A stretch of 27,861 nt of DNA, taken from positions 1-27,861 of the IMG/VR virus record IMGVR_UViG_3300034167_000408; one strand, 5' to 3'. Source of the stretch: a virus. The translations under genes were made by a program, and so were the position numbers. Positions 1 to 7,822 of the stretch are shown here, in pieces; position 1 is the stretch's first letter, and every line of letters begins with the position of its first letter. The notes under the pieces are model-generated. The model was given only the letters and a program-made list of their open reading frames with translations, had not been told where the DNA came from and did not search any database.

Positions 1-540
1 GCAATAACACTAGCGGCTTCCGGTGTTACCGCAGGCACTTATGGTTCAGCTACTCAAGTAGTTCCTTTAACTGTAGATGCCAAAGGTCGTGTTACTACGG
101 CTGGTGTTGCTGTAACGGTTACTCCTGCCTTTAGTTCTATAACAAGTAAGCCAACCACTGTTGCGGGTTATGGCATTACCGATGCACTTAACACAACTAC
201 TAATACCACCATCCCATTAACTTATGGCGATATTGGTTGTGCAACATTAACCACGGCAGCTACAACAGCTAACCAAGTTATTGATACTAATTCCGCAACT
301 CTTTATAGATCGGTTAAATATGTAGTTCAAGTTACCTCAGCTACCGCTTATCAGTCTTGCAATATTAATATTATTCACGATGGTACAACAGCTTATATTA
401 GTGAATTTGGGGATATTGCTACAGGTGCTATTTTGGCTTCTTTTGATGCTGATGTTTCAGGTGGAAACTTAAGGTTATTGACAACTCCAGTTAATGCCGC
501 CACTACCTATAAAGTTATCAAAACTATGATTGATATCTAA
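1..540 (+). CDS. Fibre-like virion protein, C-terminal part (5' end outside window)
   Basis: Frame 1 is open from the first base to the TAA at 538-540 (179 codons), so this is the 3' end of a longer gene. The visible N-terminal part has the low-complexity Thr/Ala/Gly/Val style of phage fibres, with a SGVTAGTYGSATQ / VDAKGRVTTAG unit of the kind often repeated in side-fibre and structural proteins. The last ~80 residues (LYRSVKYVVQVTS ... IIHDGTTAYISEFG ... FDADVSGGNLRLLTTP) form a compact beta-rich domain; similar ends occur on large structural and fibre proteins of aquatic phages. The role is probably virion surface or host binding. A terminator follows at once, so the gene closes a transcription unit. 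Its length and N-terminal anchor cannot be seen. Family resemblance is from memory, not a search. Confidence 0.75.
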   Translation, partial: AITLAASGVTAGTYGSATQVVPLTVDAKGRVTTAGVAVTVTPAFSSITSKPTTVAGYGITDALNTTTNTTIPLTYGDIGCATLTTAATTANQVIDTNSATLYRSVKYVVQVTSATAYQSCNINIIHDGTTAYISEFGDIATGAILASFDADVSGGNLRLLTTPVNAATTYKVIKTMIDI

Positions 541-548
541 TAATTATT

Positions 549-577
549 GAGCTGGTTAATAGCCAGCTCTTTCTTTC
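549..577 (+). terminator. Rho-independent terminator between two fibre genes
   Basis: A perfect 7-bp stem (GAGCTGG at 549-555, CCAGCTC at 563-569) encloses a 7-nt loop and is followed by a T-rich run (569-577, TTTCTTT type). It lies in the 57-nt gap between the stop at 540 and the ATG at 598, as expected for an intrinsic terminator. Confidence 0.8.
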
Positions 578-597
578 TGCTATCGGGATAGTGAACA

Positions 598-3396
598 ATG
601 GCAACTCAAAAAAGATTTATAGCTAAGAATGGATTAGATAATAATGGACTATCCATCACAAATGTGGCTGATCCAACCAATGCACAAGATGTAGCTACTA
701 AGGCTTTTGTATTGGCTAGTGCTTCCGCAAGTGGTGTAAGTTCGGTCAATACCAGAACTGGTGCGGTAACTTTAACTTCTTCTGATGTTGGATTAGGTAG
801 TGCTAATAATACTTCAGATGCAAGTAAGCCCATATCGACAGCCACACAAACTGCTTTAGACTTAAAAGCATCATTGGCAAGCCCGACATTAAGTAACCCG
901 ACCTACACAGGCACACTCACAGGCTCCACAGGCATACTTAATATTGGCTCAGGTCAAGTCTATAAAGATGGTTCCGGCAAGGTAGGTATCAACGTAGTTC
1001 CTGTTGCTGGAACTAACGCAAAATTACAAATAACAGGGCTTGCAACAAATGCCACAACACTTGCTACAGCATATTCAAATGCGTCTTTGGTTGTAGTTCC
1101 AAAATCCACTTCAGGGTATTCACTTGCCATTGCTTCAGGAACTGGTGATTTACCACAGTTGCAAGTTAGCGCAAATGGCGCAGCTTCTGGGGATTTATTG
1201 ATCCAACCTTATGGCGGCAACGTGGGGATTGGGACTGCTAGTCCTGTAACTTCACTGACTGTACAAGCAGGGTCTGGTACTGGCATTAAAGTATATGACG
1301 CATCTGCAGGTGTTGGTGGTACGTGGGCTTGTATTGAATCTATTGGTAGTAGGGGTGATGGCAACGGGTCATTTGGTGGTAGATTTGGCGCAGGAAGTAG
1401 AAGAACTGATGGAACAGCAATAGCAACTGGAAGTGCTTTAGGAACATATGCTTTTGGTGGTCAATGGGGAACAGGAACTACATATAACCAAACTAACTTT
1501 CTTTATACCGCTGCTGTAGTTGGTATTTCAGAGGGTTCGTTTACTTCCGCAACTGCAATGCCAACTGCTTTGGTTTTTAGAACCGGAAGCACTGGTGCAT
1601 CATTACAATCTATAAATGTAGACTACGGCACAGAACGCATGCGCATCACCTCCGCAGGTGGCGTATCTTTCGGTTCATCAGGTACAGCGTATGGTACATC
1701 TGGTCAAGTATTAACATCGGCAGGTAACGCAGCACCAACTTGGACAACTCCTACAACAGGTACGGTAACAGGAGTTACGGGTACAGCCCCAGTAGTATCC
1801 TCTGGAGGCACAGCTCCTGCAATTAGTATGAGCGCAGCTTCAAGTGCTGTTAATGGGTATATGACAGGCGTATACGCTACTAAACTGGATGGTATAGCTA
1901 CTGGAGCAACAGCAAATACAGGCACAGTAACTTCTGTAGCAACAAGTGGAAATGTAAGTGGGATAACTCTAACTGGGGGTACAATTACAGGAAGTGGAAC
2001 AATCACACTTGGTGGCGCAATAGGTACCCTTAACCAAAATACTACTGGTTCATCAGGTTCCTGCACAGGCAACGCTGCTACGGCTACAACTGCTACTTCT
2101 GCTACTTACCTTAATTCATCAAATTATATTTCAAGGGCAGGGAGTAGTGGTAACGCTAACACAGATTTCCAAAACACACCAGCTGGCTCTGTACGACACA
2201 ATGGAGATGATGCAAATCTTACAAATGGACCTGGAAATACTTGGTGGTTTTATAATAATTATAGACATTCCAATGGAAGTAATTATTGGGGCACTCAGGT
2301 GGCTTGGGGTTGGGAAGATAATGCTAATAGACTAGCTACTAGAAACGTATCGGGCGGAGGGTTTGGTGCGTGGGTTTATTATCTAAATAGCTCAAATTAT
2401 ACTTCATATGCTCCGTCATTAACAGGTAGTGGTGCTTCTGGAACTTGGGGTATATCAGTAACAGGTTCTTCAGCTTCTTGCACAGGCAACGCTGCTTCTG
2501 CTACAACTGCTACAAGTCAATCAGGGGGTACTGTAAGTGCAACAACTGGAGCGTTTAGTGGTACTACTTCATTTCCATGTGCGCAGGGAGCATTTAATAT
2601 ACAGAATGGCACGGGCGATGGAGCTTCATTCACTGTTTATAACACAGCTATTCATAGCCATTGGGGTATTGGGTTTAGAGATTATCAAGATTTAACTACG
2701 GTTAAAGCATATATTGATTGTAGGTCTGGAAACATAGGAACAAGTGGGTCTTTTGTAGGTAATTTATCAGGCAACGCTGCTACTGCAACCACAGCAGGCG
2801 CATTACAAGGTCTAACAAGTGGTGCTAATGGTTCAATATATACCGATGTAAACTGGGCAATGTTACTTCAAGGGTTTACCAATGGAGGATCATTTGGTTG
2901 GAGACCTACTAATGCAGTAAGTATAGCATTTAGCTGCTCAAACACTGGTAATCTTAATGCTATTGGCACTATTTCAGGAACAAACATAACTACTGGCGGT
3001 AACGTCACTGGCTCATCAGCTTCTTGCACAGGCAACGCTGTTACTGCTACATCGTTAACAACAATAGTTGGTTCAGCCCCTTCATACGCTTGCAGAGCAT
3101 GGGTGAACTTCAACGGTACTGGTACTGTAGCTATTCGTGCAAGTGGGAATGTGTCGAGTATTACTGACAATGGTGGTGGGGATTACACGGTTAATTTTAC
3201 TACTGCGATGCCTGATGCAAAGTATTCAGCAGTTGCAAATTGTAATGGCGTATCAACAACATCACTTGCCCCACACATGTTTGGAAGTGGGCAAGGTATT
3301 GCCTCATATACTGCTAGTAGCGTTAAAATACAACTAGAACACGGAGGCGTATCGCCTGCTGATCGTGAAGTAGTTACTGTTGCAATTTTCCGCTAA
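598..3396 (+). CDS. Large modular tail fibre protein (932 aa)
   Basis: A probable virion fibre contacting the host surface. The N-terminus (MATQKRFIAKNGLDNNG..., then TKAFV and VNTRTGAVTLTSSDVGLG...N) is the usual start of many phage fibre proteins, with a GAVTLTSSDVGL-type motif near residues 50-65. A middle part (roughly residues 195-390) contains GNVGIGTASP and GTSGQVLTSAGNAAPTW motifs common in fibre shafts. Residues ~480-830 carry several SCTGNA(A/T)-type units and two YLNSSNY units. The last ~110 residues (ACRAWVNFNGTGTVAIRASGNVSSI...DYTVNFTTAMPDAKYS) form a C-terminal domain seen on many fibre and tail-spike-like proteins. There is no enzymatic motif. A weak Shine-Dalgarno (GGGATAGTGA) precedes the ATG. 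The high Gly/Thr/Ser/Ala content and internal repeats fit a trimeric beta-structured shaft (inference). Confidence 0.85.
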   Translation: MATQKRFIAKNGLDNNGLSITNVADPTNAQDVATKAFVLASASASGVSSVNTRTGAVTLTSSDVGLGSANNTSDASKPISTATQTALDLKASLASPTLSNPTYTGTLTGSTGILNIGSGQVYKDGSGKVGINVVPVAGTNAKLQITGLATNATTLATAYSNASLVVVPKSTSGYSLAIASGTGDLPQLQVSANGAASGDLLIQPYGGNVGIGTASPVTSLTVQAGSGTGIKVYDASAGVGGTWACIESIGSRGDGNGSFGGRFGAGSRRTDGTAIATGSALGTYAFGGQWGTGTTYNQTNFLYTAAVVGISEGSFTSATAMPTALVFRTGSTGASLQSINVDYGTERMRITSAGGVSFGSSGTAYGTSGQVLTSAGNAAPTWTTPTTGTVTGVTGTAPVVSSGGTAPAISMSAASSAVNGYMTGVYATKLDGIATGATANTGTVTSVATSGNVSGITLTGGTITGSGTITLGGAIGTLNQNTTGSSGSCTGNAATATTATSATYLNSSNYISRAGSSGNANTDFQNTPAGSVRHNGDDANLTNGPGNTWWFYNNYRHSNGSNYWGTQVAWGWEDNANRLATRNVSGGGFGAWVYYLNSSNYTSYAPSLTGSGASGTWGISVTGSSASCTGNAASATTATSQSGGTVSATTGAFSGTTSFPCAQGAFNIQNGTGDGASFTVYNTAIHSHWGIGFRDYQDLTTVKAYIDCRSGNIGTSGSFVGNLSGNAATATTAGALQGLTSGANGSIYTDVNWAMLLQGFTNGGSFGWRPTNAVSIAFSCSNTGNLNAIGTISGTNITTGGNVTGSSASCTGNAVTATSLTTIVGSAPSYACRAWVNFNGTGTVAIRASGNVSSITDNGGGDYTVNFTTAMPDAKYSAVANCNGVSTTSLAPHMFGSGQGIASYTASSVKIQLEHGGVSPADREVVTVAIFR
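2062..3040 (+). repeat. Four dispersed copies of a GNA-coding motif in the fibre gene
   Basis: The 16-base string TGCACAGGCAACGCTG occurs at 2062-2077, 2479-2494 and 3025-3040, and its last 11 bases occur again at 2769-2779, all in the same reading frame (CTGNA(A/V)). Each copy is followed by Ala/Thr-rich codons. These are internal coding repeats of the fibre shaft and offer short homology for domain shuffling. The span given runs from the first to the last copy. Confidence 0.8.
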
Positions 3397-3408
3397 AAGG
3401 GTAAAACA

Positions 3409-3600
3409 ATGAAAAGAATAATTTACAAAACAGAAGATGGCGGTGTTGCTGTAATCATACCAGCACCAGAATACCTACAAGACCACACGATTGAAGAACT
3501 TGCCGCCAAAGAAATACTTGAAGGTGTTGAGTATGAGATTGTTGATACCGAGACTATTCCATCAGATCGTACATTCAGAGGAGCATGGCAATGGGCATAA
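3409..3600 (+). CDS. Small fibre-associated phage protein (63 aa)
   Basis: The acidic 63-residue protein (MKRIIYKTEDGGVAVIIPAPEYL...TIEELAAKE...VDTETIPSDRTFRGAW) belongs to a small family I recognise next to fibre genes in many phages, with conserved IIPAPE and IPSDRTFR.AW motifs. No biochemical role is established to my knowledge; an accessory or chaperone role for the fibre is only inferred from position. It starts 12 nt after the fibre stop, with an AAGGG-type ribosome site, and its 3' end overlaps the start of the next gene, so the pair is translationally coupled. Confidence 0.75.
   Translation: MKRIIYKTEDGGVAVIIPAPEYLQDHTIEELAAKEILEGVEYEIVDTETIPSDRTFRGAWQWA
3577..3583 (+). promoter_or_regulatory. 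Shine-Dalgarno that decides the next start
   Basis: AGAGGAG at 3577-3583 is 1 nt from the ATG at 3585 but 7 nt from the in-frame ATG at 3591. The second ATG is therefore the likely start of the next gene. Confidence 0.6.
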
Positions 3601-3821
3601 GTATTAACTTTACTAAAGCACAAGATATTACTAAGAACAGATTGCGTGCTGAACGTACACCTTTGCTTCAAGCACTTGATGTAGCTCAACTTAGGAATCT
3701 AGCTGACCCTGTAGCTTTAGCTGATATTGAAGCTAAGAAACAAGTGCTACGAGATGCTACTCAACAGGTTGACAGCTTGACTACGCTTGATGAACTTAAA
3801 GTAGTCCAACTGCCTGTGTAG
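3591..3821 (+). CDS. Small fibre-associated phage protein (76 aa)
   Basis: Reads MGISINFTKAQDITKNRLRAERTPLLQALDVAQLRNL..., mostly alpha-helical and Ala/Leu/Asp-rich. The pattern 'INFTKA..I....R..RTPLL..LD' is common in small genes directly after fibre genes; the function is unknown to me, and a fibre-assembly accessory role is inferred from the neighbourhood only. The longer alternative start at 3585 adds two residues (Met-Ala) but has poor ribosome-site spacing. The gene overlaps its upstream neighbour by 10 nt. In-frame coding-like sequence continues past its TAG (see findings). Confidence 0.7.
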   Translation: MGISINFTKAQDITKNRLRAERTPLLQALDVAQLRNLADPVALADIEAKKQVLRDATQQVDSLTTLDELKVVQLPV

Positions 3822-3888
3822 GCGGTGCAACCCGCTTGACAAGTCCAAATTGATGAACTGAAAGAACTTATAAACAAAGGAGAATAAA

Positions 3889-4113
3889 ATGGCAATTACA
3901 AAAACACAAAAATTAACACTTGTTACTTATCGAAAAGATATGGTGACTATACCTAAACAATTATACGTTGAATATCAAATTACTCTTGATGACCCTGAAG
4001 ATTCTTCATTACCTGTATATACAAGTAAAGGTTATACATTGGTAGCAGATTCAGATGTTAGTAATGAAGAAGAATTAGTACAAAACATGTTCAATTTGGT
4101 ATTTGATAAATAG
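3889..4113 (+). CDS. Hypothetical protein (74 aa)
   Basis: I do not recognise this protein. It has a strong ribosome site (AAAGGAG, 7 nt before the ATG). The sequence (MAITKTQKLTLVTYRKDMVTIPKQLYVEYQITLDDPEDSSLP...) alternates hydrophobic and polar residues in the N-terminal half, suggesting a small beta-rich fold, and ends in an acidic helix (SNEEELVQNMFNLVF). No signal peptide, membrane segment or cysteine is present. It lies between fibre-accessory genes and the holin, so a virion or fibre-accessory role is possible but not shown. Confidence 0.65.
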   Translation: MAITKTQKLTLVTYRKDMVTIPKQLYVEYQITLDDPEDSSLPVYTSKGYTLVADSDVSNEEELVQNMFNLVFDK

Positions 4114-4168
4114 TATATAAAACTGATTACCCCTGTCGTAACACCACTATCCTTGGAGTATATAAAAA

Positions 4169-4324
4169 ATGATTGATTTAAACTTAACATTGCAAGAAAT
4201 TAACCTTATCCTACAAGCATTGGGTCAAGCACCTTATGCGCAAGTGGCAGAGTTAGTTGAGAAGATTAAGGTACAAGCTGTTCCTCAAGTTGAGGCACTA
4301 CCAAAAGAAGAAGTTTCAGAATAA
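4169..4324 (+). CDS. Small phage protein upstream of holin (51 aa)
   Basis: An ATG at 4169 with a GGAG ribosome site 10 nt upstream opens a 51-residue frame: MIDLNLTLQEINLILQALGQ...YAQVAELVEKIKVQA, then an acidic tail. This 'L.L.E.NLIL.ALG..PYAQV..L..KI..QA' pattern is familiar from small genes in many phages; the function is not known to me. Its TAA shares one base with the holin ATG (TAATG), so the two are translationally coupled. It is predicted to be two amphipathic helices. The coupling and ribosome site make it a real gene despite its length. Confidence 0.75.
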   Translation: MIDLNLTLQEINLILQALGQAPYAQVAELVEKIKVQAVPQVEALPKEEVSE

Positions 4325-4746
4325 TGTTTGGCATAGATGATGCAATAACTTCAGTAGCTAATCTAGCTTCTACCGTTGTTGAAAGGATATACCCTGACGC
4401 AACCACGATTGAGAAAGCTAAACTTGACCGTATAGCCGCTGAAATAAGTAATGAGTTCAACCTTGTACTAGGACAACTGGAGATAAATAAAGTCGAAGCT
4501 GCCAGTTCCAGTATATTCATCGCAGGAGCAAGACCTGCGGCAATGTGGGTAGGAGTTATCACCTTATTCTATATAGGAATAGGTGGAAGTTTACTTAATT
4601 GGCTTGCTTTATGCTTCAACTTACCCCCATTCCCCGTTGTGGTCAATTCAGCAAGTACAGACATACTTATAGGGTTATTAGGACTTGGAGGTTTAAGGAC
4701 TTTTGATAAGTTAAAAGGTATTGATACAAAGATTGTAGGAAAGTAG
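4324..4746 (+). CDS. Holin, 3-TM gene-transfer-agent type (PF11351-like)
   Basis: A likely lysis protein that permeabilises the inner membrane. The first ~55 residues are an amphipathic/charged region (DATTIEKAKLDRIAAEISNEF). The family-like segment follows: GQLEINKVEAASSSIFIAGARPAAMWVGVITLFYIG, with hydrophobic stretches at about residues 73-102 and 110-125, then a basic tail (FDKLKG...KIVGK). The 'E...A.S..F.AG.RPA..WVG' signature is typical of the 'holin of 3TMs, for gene-transfer release' family. The length (140 aa) is normal for it. No endolysin gene is next to it, which is unusual for a lysis cassette; the lysin may lie outside the window. Confidence 0.8.
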   Translation: MFGIDDAITSVANLASTVVERIYPDATTIEKAKLDRIAAEISNEFNLVLGQLEINKVEAASSSIFIAGARPAAMWVGVITLFYIGIGGSLLNWLALCFNLPPFPVVVNSASTDILIGLLGLGGLRTFDKLKGIDTKIVGK

Positions 4747-4775
4747 TTGCAGATTAACTAAATCTATGCTATTTT
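4747..4775 (+). promoter_or_regulatory. Candidate sigma70-type promoter for head-completion genes
   Basis: TTGCAG (4747-4752) and TATTTT (4770-4775) are 17 nt apart in the 63-nt gap between holin and adaptor genes; the following stretch is very AT-rich. Each hexamer departs from consensus, so the call rests mainly on spacing and location. Confidence 0.3.
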
Positions 4776-4809
4776 AATAGTAATATATATTCTTTTATTA
4801 GGTAGATAA

Positions 4810-5316
4810 ATGTCATTAATTGTTGAAGATGGGACTGGTACTTTAGCATCTGAATCCTATTGTTCAGTAGCTTTTGCGGATACTTACCACACTAATCGTG
4901 GTAATACTGCTTGGGACAATTTAGGTACTTCAGATAAAGAAGCCATGTTGCGTAAAGCAACTGATTACATGGTACAAGTTTATAGGGCTTCATGGAAAGG
5001 CTATAAAGTTTTGTCTACTCAAGCATTAGACTTTCCTAGAAAGGAACTTTATTTAGTTGGCGAAATTATTAATAATACTACTCCTATAAGTAGTACCTCA
5101 GTACCTTCTGAAGTTCAAAAAGCATGTACTGAATTAGCTTTAAAAGCAATTACTGATAGCCTTTTAATTGATACTGAACAACAAGTAGTTAAAGAAACTA
5201 TTGGACCTATTTCTACAGAATATCAACCTTTTGACAATAAGTATAAACAATATACGGCTGTTGAAGCAATGCTTAGACCTTATTTAAAAAGTAGTGCAAC
5301 TAAGGCAATAAGATAA
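4810..5316 (+). CDS. Head-tail adaptor, 'DnaT-like' (PF20557-like) family
   Basis: A 168-aa protein of the family annotated 'putative DnaT-like ssDNA-binding protein', which in phages sits at the head-completion position and most likely acts as a gp6-type connector ring component. Visible signatures: N-terminal MSLIVEDGTGTLASESYCSVAFADTYH, the helix with NTAWDNLGTSDKEAMLRKATDYM, the W(K/R)G..-QALDFPR segment near residues 70-80, and 'VP.EVQKACTELALKA' near 101-115. These match the family in order and length. It starts the head-completion/tail run, 6 nt after an AGG-type ribosome site. The adaptor role is known for structural relatives; here it is inferred from family and position. Confidence 0.75.
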   Translation: MSLIVEDGTGTLASESYCSVAFADTYHTNRGNTAWDNLGTSDKEAMLRKATDYMVQVYRASWKGYKVLSTQALDFPRKELYLVGEIINNTTPISSTSVPSEVQKACTELALKAITDSLLIDTEQQVVKETIGPISTEYQPFDNKYKQYTAVEAMLRPYLKSSATKAIR

Positions 5317-5317
5317 A

Positions 5318-5701
5318 ATGAGTTATTTAAAGAATCAAGCTACTGCTGATAAGCTTCTTAAAAAGTTTGGACAAAGCATGACTTTGACCAGTAAAACTCC
5401 AGGAACTTATAATACTGCAACTGGTTCTTTAACTGTTAGTGAAACTACACAAACTATTATTGGTGCTGTATTTGAATGGGGTACATTTAATCATCCCGGA
5501 TATGGAACTGAATATGGTGTAGGTGATTTAATTCAAATACAGGATCAACAATTATTTATATCGGCAGTAGGTATTATACCGCCAAACTTAGGTGATACGG
5601 TACTTATACAGGACAAGGAATACACTATTGTAGCCCCGTTAAAACAAATAGCCCCTGCTGGTATTACTGTGGTTATTATGTGTAATATTAGGGGTGTTTG
5701 A
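5318..5701 (+). CDS. Probable head-closure/connector protein (127 aa)
   Basis: A short, beta-rich protein between the adaptor and the gp10-like gene, the slot of head-closure (stopper) proteins in long-tailed phages. The N-terminal helix (ATADKLLKKFGQSMTLTSKTPGTYN) precedes several strand-like segments; 'GTEYGVGDLIQIQDQQLFISAVGI.P..GDTVLIQDKEYTIV' resembles the barrel-like core of this class. There is no enzymatic motif. It starts one base after the upstream gene and its TGA overlaps the ATG of the next gene (TGATG). The assignment relies more on synteny than on a diagnostic motif. Confidence 0.65.
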   Translation: MSYLKNQATADKLLKKFGQSMTLTSKTPGTYNTATGSLTVSETTQTIIGAVFEWGTFNHPGYGTEYGVGDLIQIQDQQLFISAVGIIPPNLGDTVLIQDKEYTIVAPLKQIAPAGITVVIMCNIRGV

Positions 5702-6129
5702 TGGGCATCTTTTTAAAAGATATACAACAATTTATTGATTCAACAACTATTAAAGAACATAAAATAGTTAAAGAAATCGTTACGGATATTATAGATTTCC
5801 CTATTCAACATTCACCTGTATTATCAGGTAACTTTGTTTCTAACTGGTTGTTAGGTTTGGATAACGCAATTCCATGGGGTGTTACTGGTGAAAAGAATGG
5901 TGATAAAAATGCTATTGCTGATAGGCTAATTGCAAAGATACCTGAGGATGCTGCTAATCATACTTATAACTTAGTTAATAATACTAGCTATGCTCAAGCA
6001 TTAGAAGATGGTACTGGTACTGCAAATCCAGGAAAACCTTATAGCCCTAAAGCTCCTCATGGTATGATAGGATTAACTAAGGTTCACATGCCAGAAATTA
6101 TTAGACGTGTACTTGCAAGGAATAAATAA
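5701..6129 (+). CDS. HK97 gp10-like neck/tail-completion protein (142 aa)
   Basis: The frame also opens three bases earlier with a TTG, but the ATG at 5701 overlaps the upstream TGA and is the better start. Family-like features are a helical N-terminus, 'SPVLSGNFVSNWLLGLD' (the P..TG-type motif of gp10 proteins), 'LVNNTSYAQALEDGTG', and a C-terminal 'PHGMIGLTKVHMPEII'. In HK97-type phages such proteins sit at the head-tail interface or help tail completion. Neighbours on both sides are connector and terminator genes, and its stop overlaps the next ATG (TAATG). Lambda gpZ occupies the same position. Confidence 0.75.
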   Translation: MGIFLKDIQQFIDSTTIKEHKIVKEIVTDIIDFPIQHSPVLSGNFVSNWLLGLDNAIPWGVTGEKNGDKNAIADRLIAKIPEDAANHTYNLVNNTSYAQALEDGTGTANPGKPYSPKAPHGMIGLTKVHMPEIIRRVLARNK

Positions 6130-6539
6130 TGTCAGTACTAAATATTAAAGCTGCAATAGAAACGGCATTAAATACAATAACCCCTGCATTGCCTACTGTG
6201 TGGGAAAATACAACTTATGTTCCTGTAACAGGACAAGCTTACCAACAACTTTGGTTTTTAGATTTTATAACAAAACATATTGAAATTAATGCTACATCTT
6301 ATCAAATAGATAGTTATTTTCAAATAGATTTAATGTTTCCTTTACTATCAGGTACGGGTACAATTTTAGCAAGGGCTGAAGTAATTAAGTCATTGTTTAA
6401 ACAAGGTTCTTCCTTTATAAATGGTGGGCAAACTGTAAATATTACAGAAACACCTAGTATTTCTTCTGGTAGAGTGGATGGTAATTGTTGGAAAATTATA
6501 GTAAAAGTTTATTATTCATCTTGGATAATAGTTAATTAA
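6129..6539 (+). CDS. Tail terminator, lambda gpU-like (DUF4128-type)
   Basis: The 136-aa protein has the expected pattern: an N-terminal helix (IKAAIETALNTI), 'PTVWENTTYVPVTGQAYQQLWFL', a central strand 'SYFQIDLMFPLLSGTGTILARAEVIKSLFKQG', and 'GRVDGNCWKIIVKVYY' near the end. This is the layout of the DUF4128/gpU-like terminators that cap the tail tube and form the interface to the head. It lies directly before the tail tube gene, as lambda U precedes V, and is coupled by a 1-nt overlap to the preceding gene. Confidence 0.75.
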   Translation: MSVLNIKAAIETALNTITPALPTVWENTTYVPVTGQAYQQLWFLDFITKHIEINATSYQIDSYFQIDLMFPLLSGTGTILARAEVIKSLFKQGSSFINGGQTVNITETPSISSGRVDGNCWKIIVKVYYSSWIIVN

Positions 6540-6553
6540 ATTAGGAGATTAAA

Positions 6554-7774
6554 ATGAGTATTGCTCAAGGTATTAATAAAGTTCTTGTATTTTTCAAGCA
6601 AACAGGGCTAGGTGTTCCAGGAACAGTTGGAGCTCATGTGGGTTCACAAGCTATGAGACGTGAAACTGGTATGGGTAAATTAGCAAAGGCTAATTTTGCT
6701 AACACAGAAATAAGCACATCCCAGCAATCAACTGGAAAGCAATATGGTTTAAGAAGTGCTAGTTATGCGTTATCAGGTTTATTATCACCTAATACTTATT
6801 CAACTTTGTTTGCTTCATTGTTGCGTAAAGTATTTACTGCTACAACTTCCTTAACTGGTTTAGGTTTAGCTATTAGTGGAACGGTTGGTGCTTATACTGC
6901 TACTGGTACAGGTTTTCTTGTTGGTGGTTTAAAAATAGGTGATGTATTTAGAATTACAGTTGGTACTGGTTTAGCTGCTGATAACCTTAATAAGAACTTT
7001 CTTATTATTAATGTAACCGCTACTGTTATTACATTTGCGGTAGTTAATGGAAGTACTGTTACTGCTGGTACTGGTACTGCTTGTACTATTGCTGTTCCAG
7101 GAAAAAAAGTAATAGCACCTATAACTGGTCAGACTCAAGAGTATTGGACTATTGAGGAATGGCAAAGTGATATATCTCAATCTGAATTATTTACCGATAT
7201 GGTAATGGCTTCTGCTGATATAGGGCTACCTAGTTCTGGTAATACTACTTGTGCATTTAACTTAGCTGGTTTGAACCGAGTTACTGGTGCAACGCAAGTT
7301 TTAACTGCTCCTGCTGCTGTTACTACAACTCCTATTTTAACCGCTGTACAAGGTGATATTATAGTTAATGGCATTACTGTTGCTAATATTACTGGTGCTA
7401 CTATTAAAATTGATTGTGCTGCTGCTAATATGGGTGGTGTTATTGGAACTAACTTTTCACCAGATGTACAACGTCAAGTAATTTCAGTATCAGGTCAACT
7501 TACTGCATTTTATCAAGACGGTGTATTTCCTGGATATTTTGATAATGCAACTCCAATTAATGTGGTTATAGTAGTAGCTAATGATAATACTGCTGCATCT
7601 GAGTTTGTATCATTTTCAATGTCATCTGTTACTCTTGATGGTGATGATAAAGACGATGGTCAAAAGGGTATTGTTAGAACATATCCTTTTACTGCTAAAA
7701 TGAATCCTAGTGGTGGTGCTGCATTAGCAAACGACCAAACTATTATTAGTATTCAAGATAGTCTTGCTGCATAA
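6554..7774 (+). CDS. Major tail tube protein with a beta-sandwich-like insertion (406 aa)
   Basis: The main building block of the tail tube (lambda gpV role). N-terminal MSIAQGINKVLVFFKQTGLGVPG..., 'MRRETGMGKLAKANFANTEISTSQQS', and the C-terminal core 'SPDVQRQVISVSGQLTAFYQDGVFPGYFDN...SFSMSSVTLDGDDKDDG.KGIVRTYPF' are typical of phage tube proteins. Between about residues 105 and 187 sits an extra Thr/Gly/Val-rich stretch (GTVGAYTATGTGFLVGGLKIGD...NKNFLIINVTATVITF) that looks like an inserted, surface-exposed beta domain. This makes the protein longer than a minimal tube protein (~150-250 aa). It has a good AGGAG ribosome site, and a hairpin follows the gene. Confidence 0.85.
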   Translation: MSIAQGINKVLVFFKQTGLGVPGTVGAHVGSQAMRRETGMGKLAKANFANTEISTSQQSTGKQYGLRSASYALSGLLSPNTYSTLFASLLRKVFTATTSLTGLGLAISGTVGAYTATGTGFLVGGLKIGDVFRITVGTGLAADNLNKNFLIINVTATVITFAVVNGSTVTAGTGTACTIAVPGKKVIAPITGQTQEYWTIEEWQSDISQSELFTDMVMASADIGLPSSGNTTCAFNLAGLNRVTGATQVLTAPAAVTTTPILTAVQGDIIVNGITVANITGATIKIDCAAANMGGVIGTNFSPDVQRQVISVSGQLTAFYQDGVFPGYFDNATPINVVIVVANDNTAASEFVSFSMSSVTLDGDDKDDGQKGIVRTYPFTAKMNPSGGAALANDQTIISIQDSLAA

Positions 7775-7790
7775 GTTGTAAATGTTTTAA

Positions 7791-7822
7791 AACGCCTGTA
7801 CACTGTATGGGCGTTCTTACTT
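7791..7822 (+). terminator. Weak terminator or attenuator after the tail tube gene
   Basis: AACGCC (7791-7796) pairs with GGCGTT (7810-7815) across a 13-nt loop, followed by CTTACTT. The stem is short and the T run interrupted. Partial termination here would keep tail tube protein in excess over the chaperone and tape measure proteins; this is inferred from location. Confidence 0.4.

Noticed and set aside
606-3170. Long minus-strand frames opposite the fibre gene (606-845, 1704-2072, 2868-3170) and shifted plus frames inside it
   Set aside because: They mirror the low-complexity Thr/Ala/Gly codons of the fibre gene, have no ribosome sites and no plausible protein character.
3585-3821. Start of the fibre-accessory gene at 3585
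   Set aside because: The AGAGGAG site is only 1 nt away; the ATG at 3591 has proper 7-nt spacing.
4266-4562. Minus-strand frame opposite the holin gene
   Set aside because: It lies wholly against two well-supported plus genes, is the complement of a membrane-protein sequence, and lacks a ribosome site.
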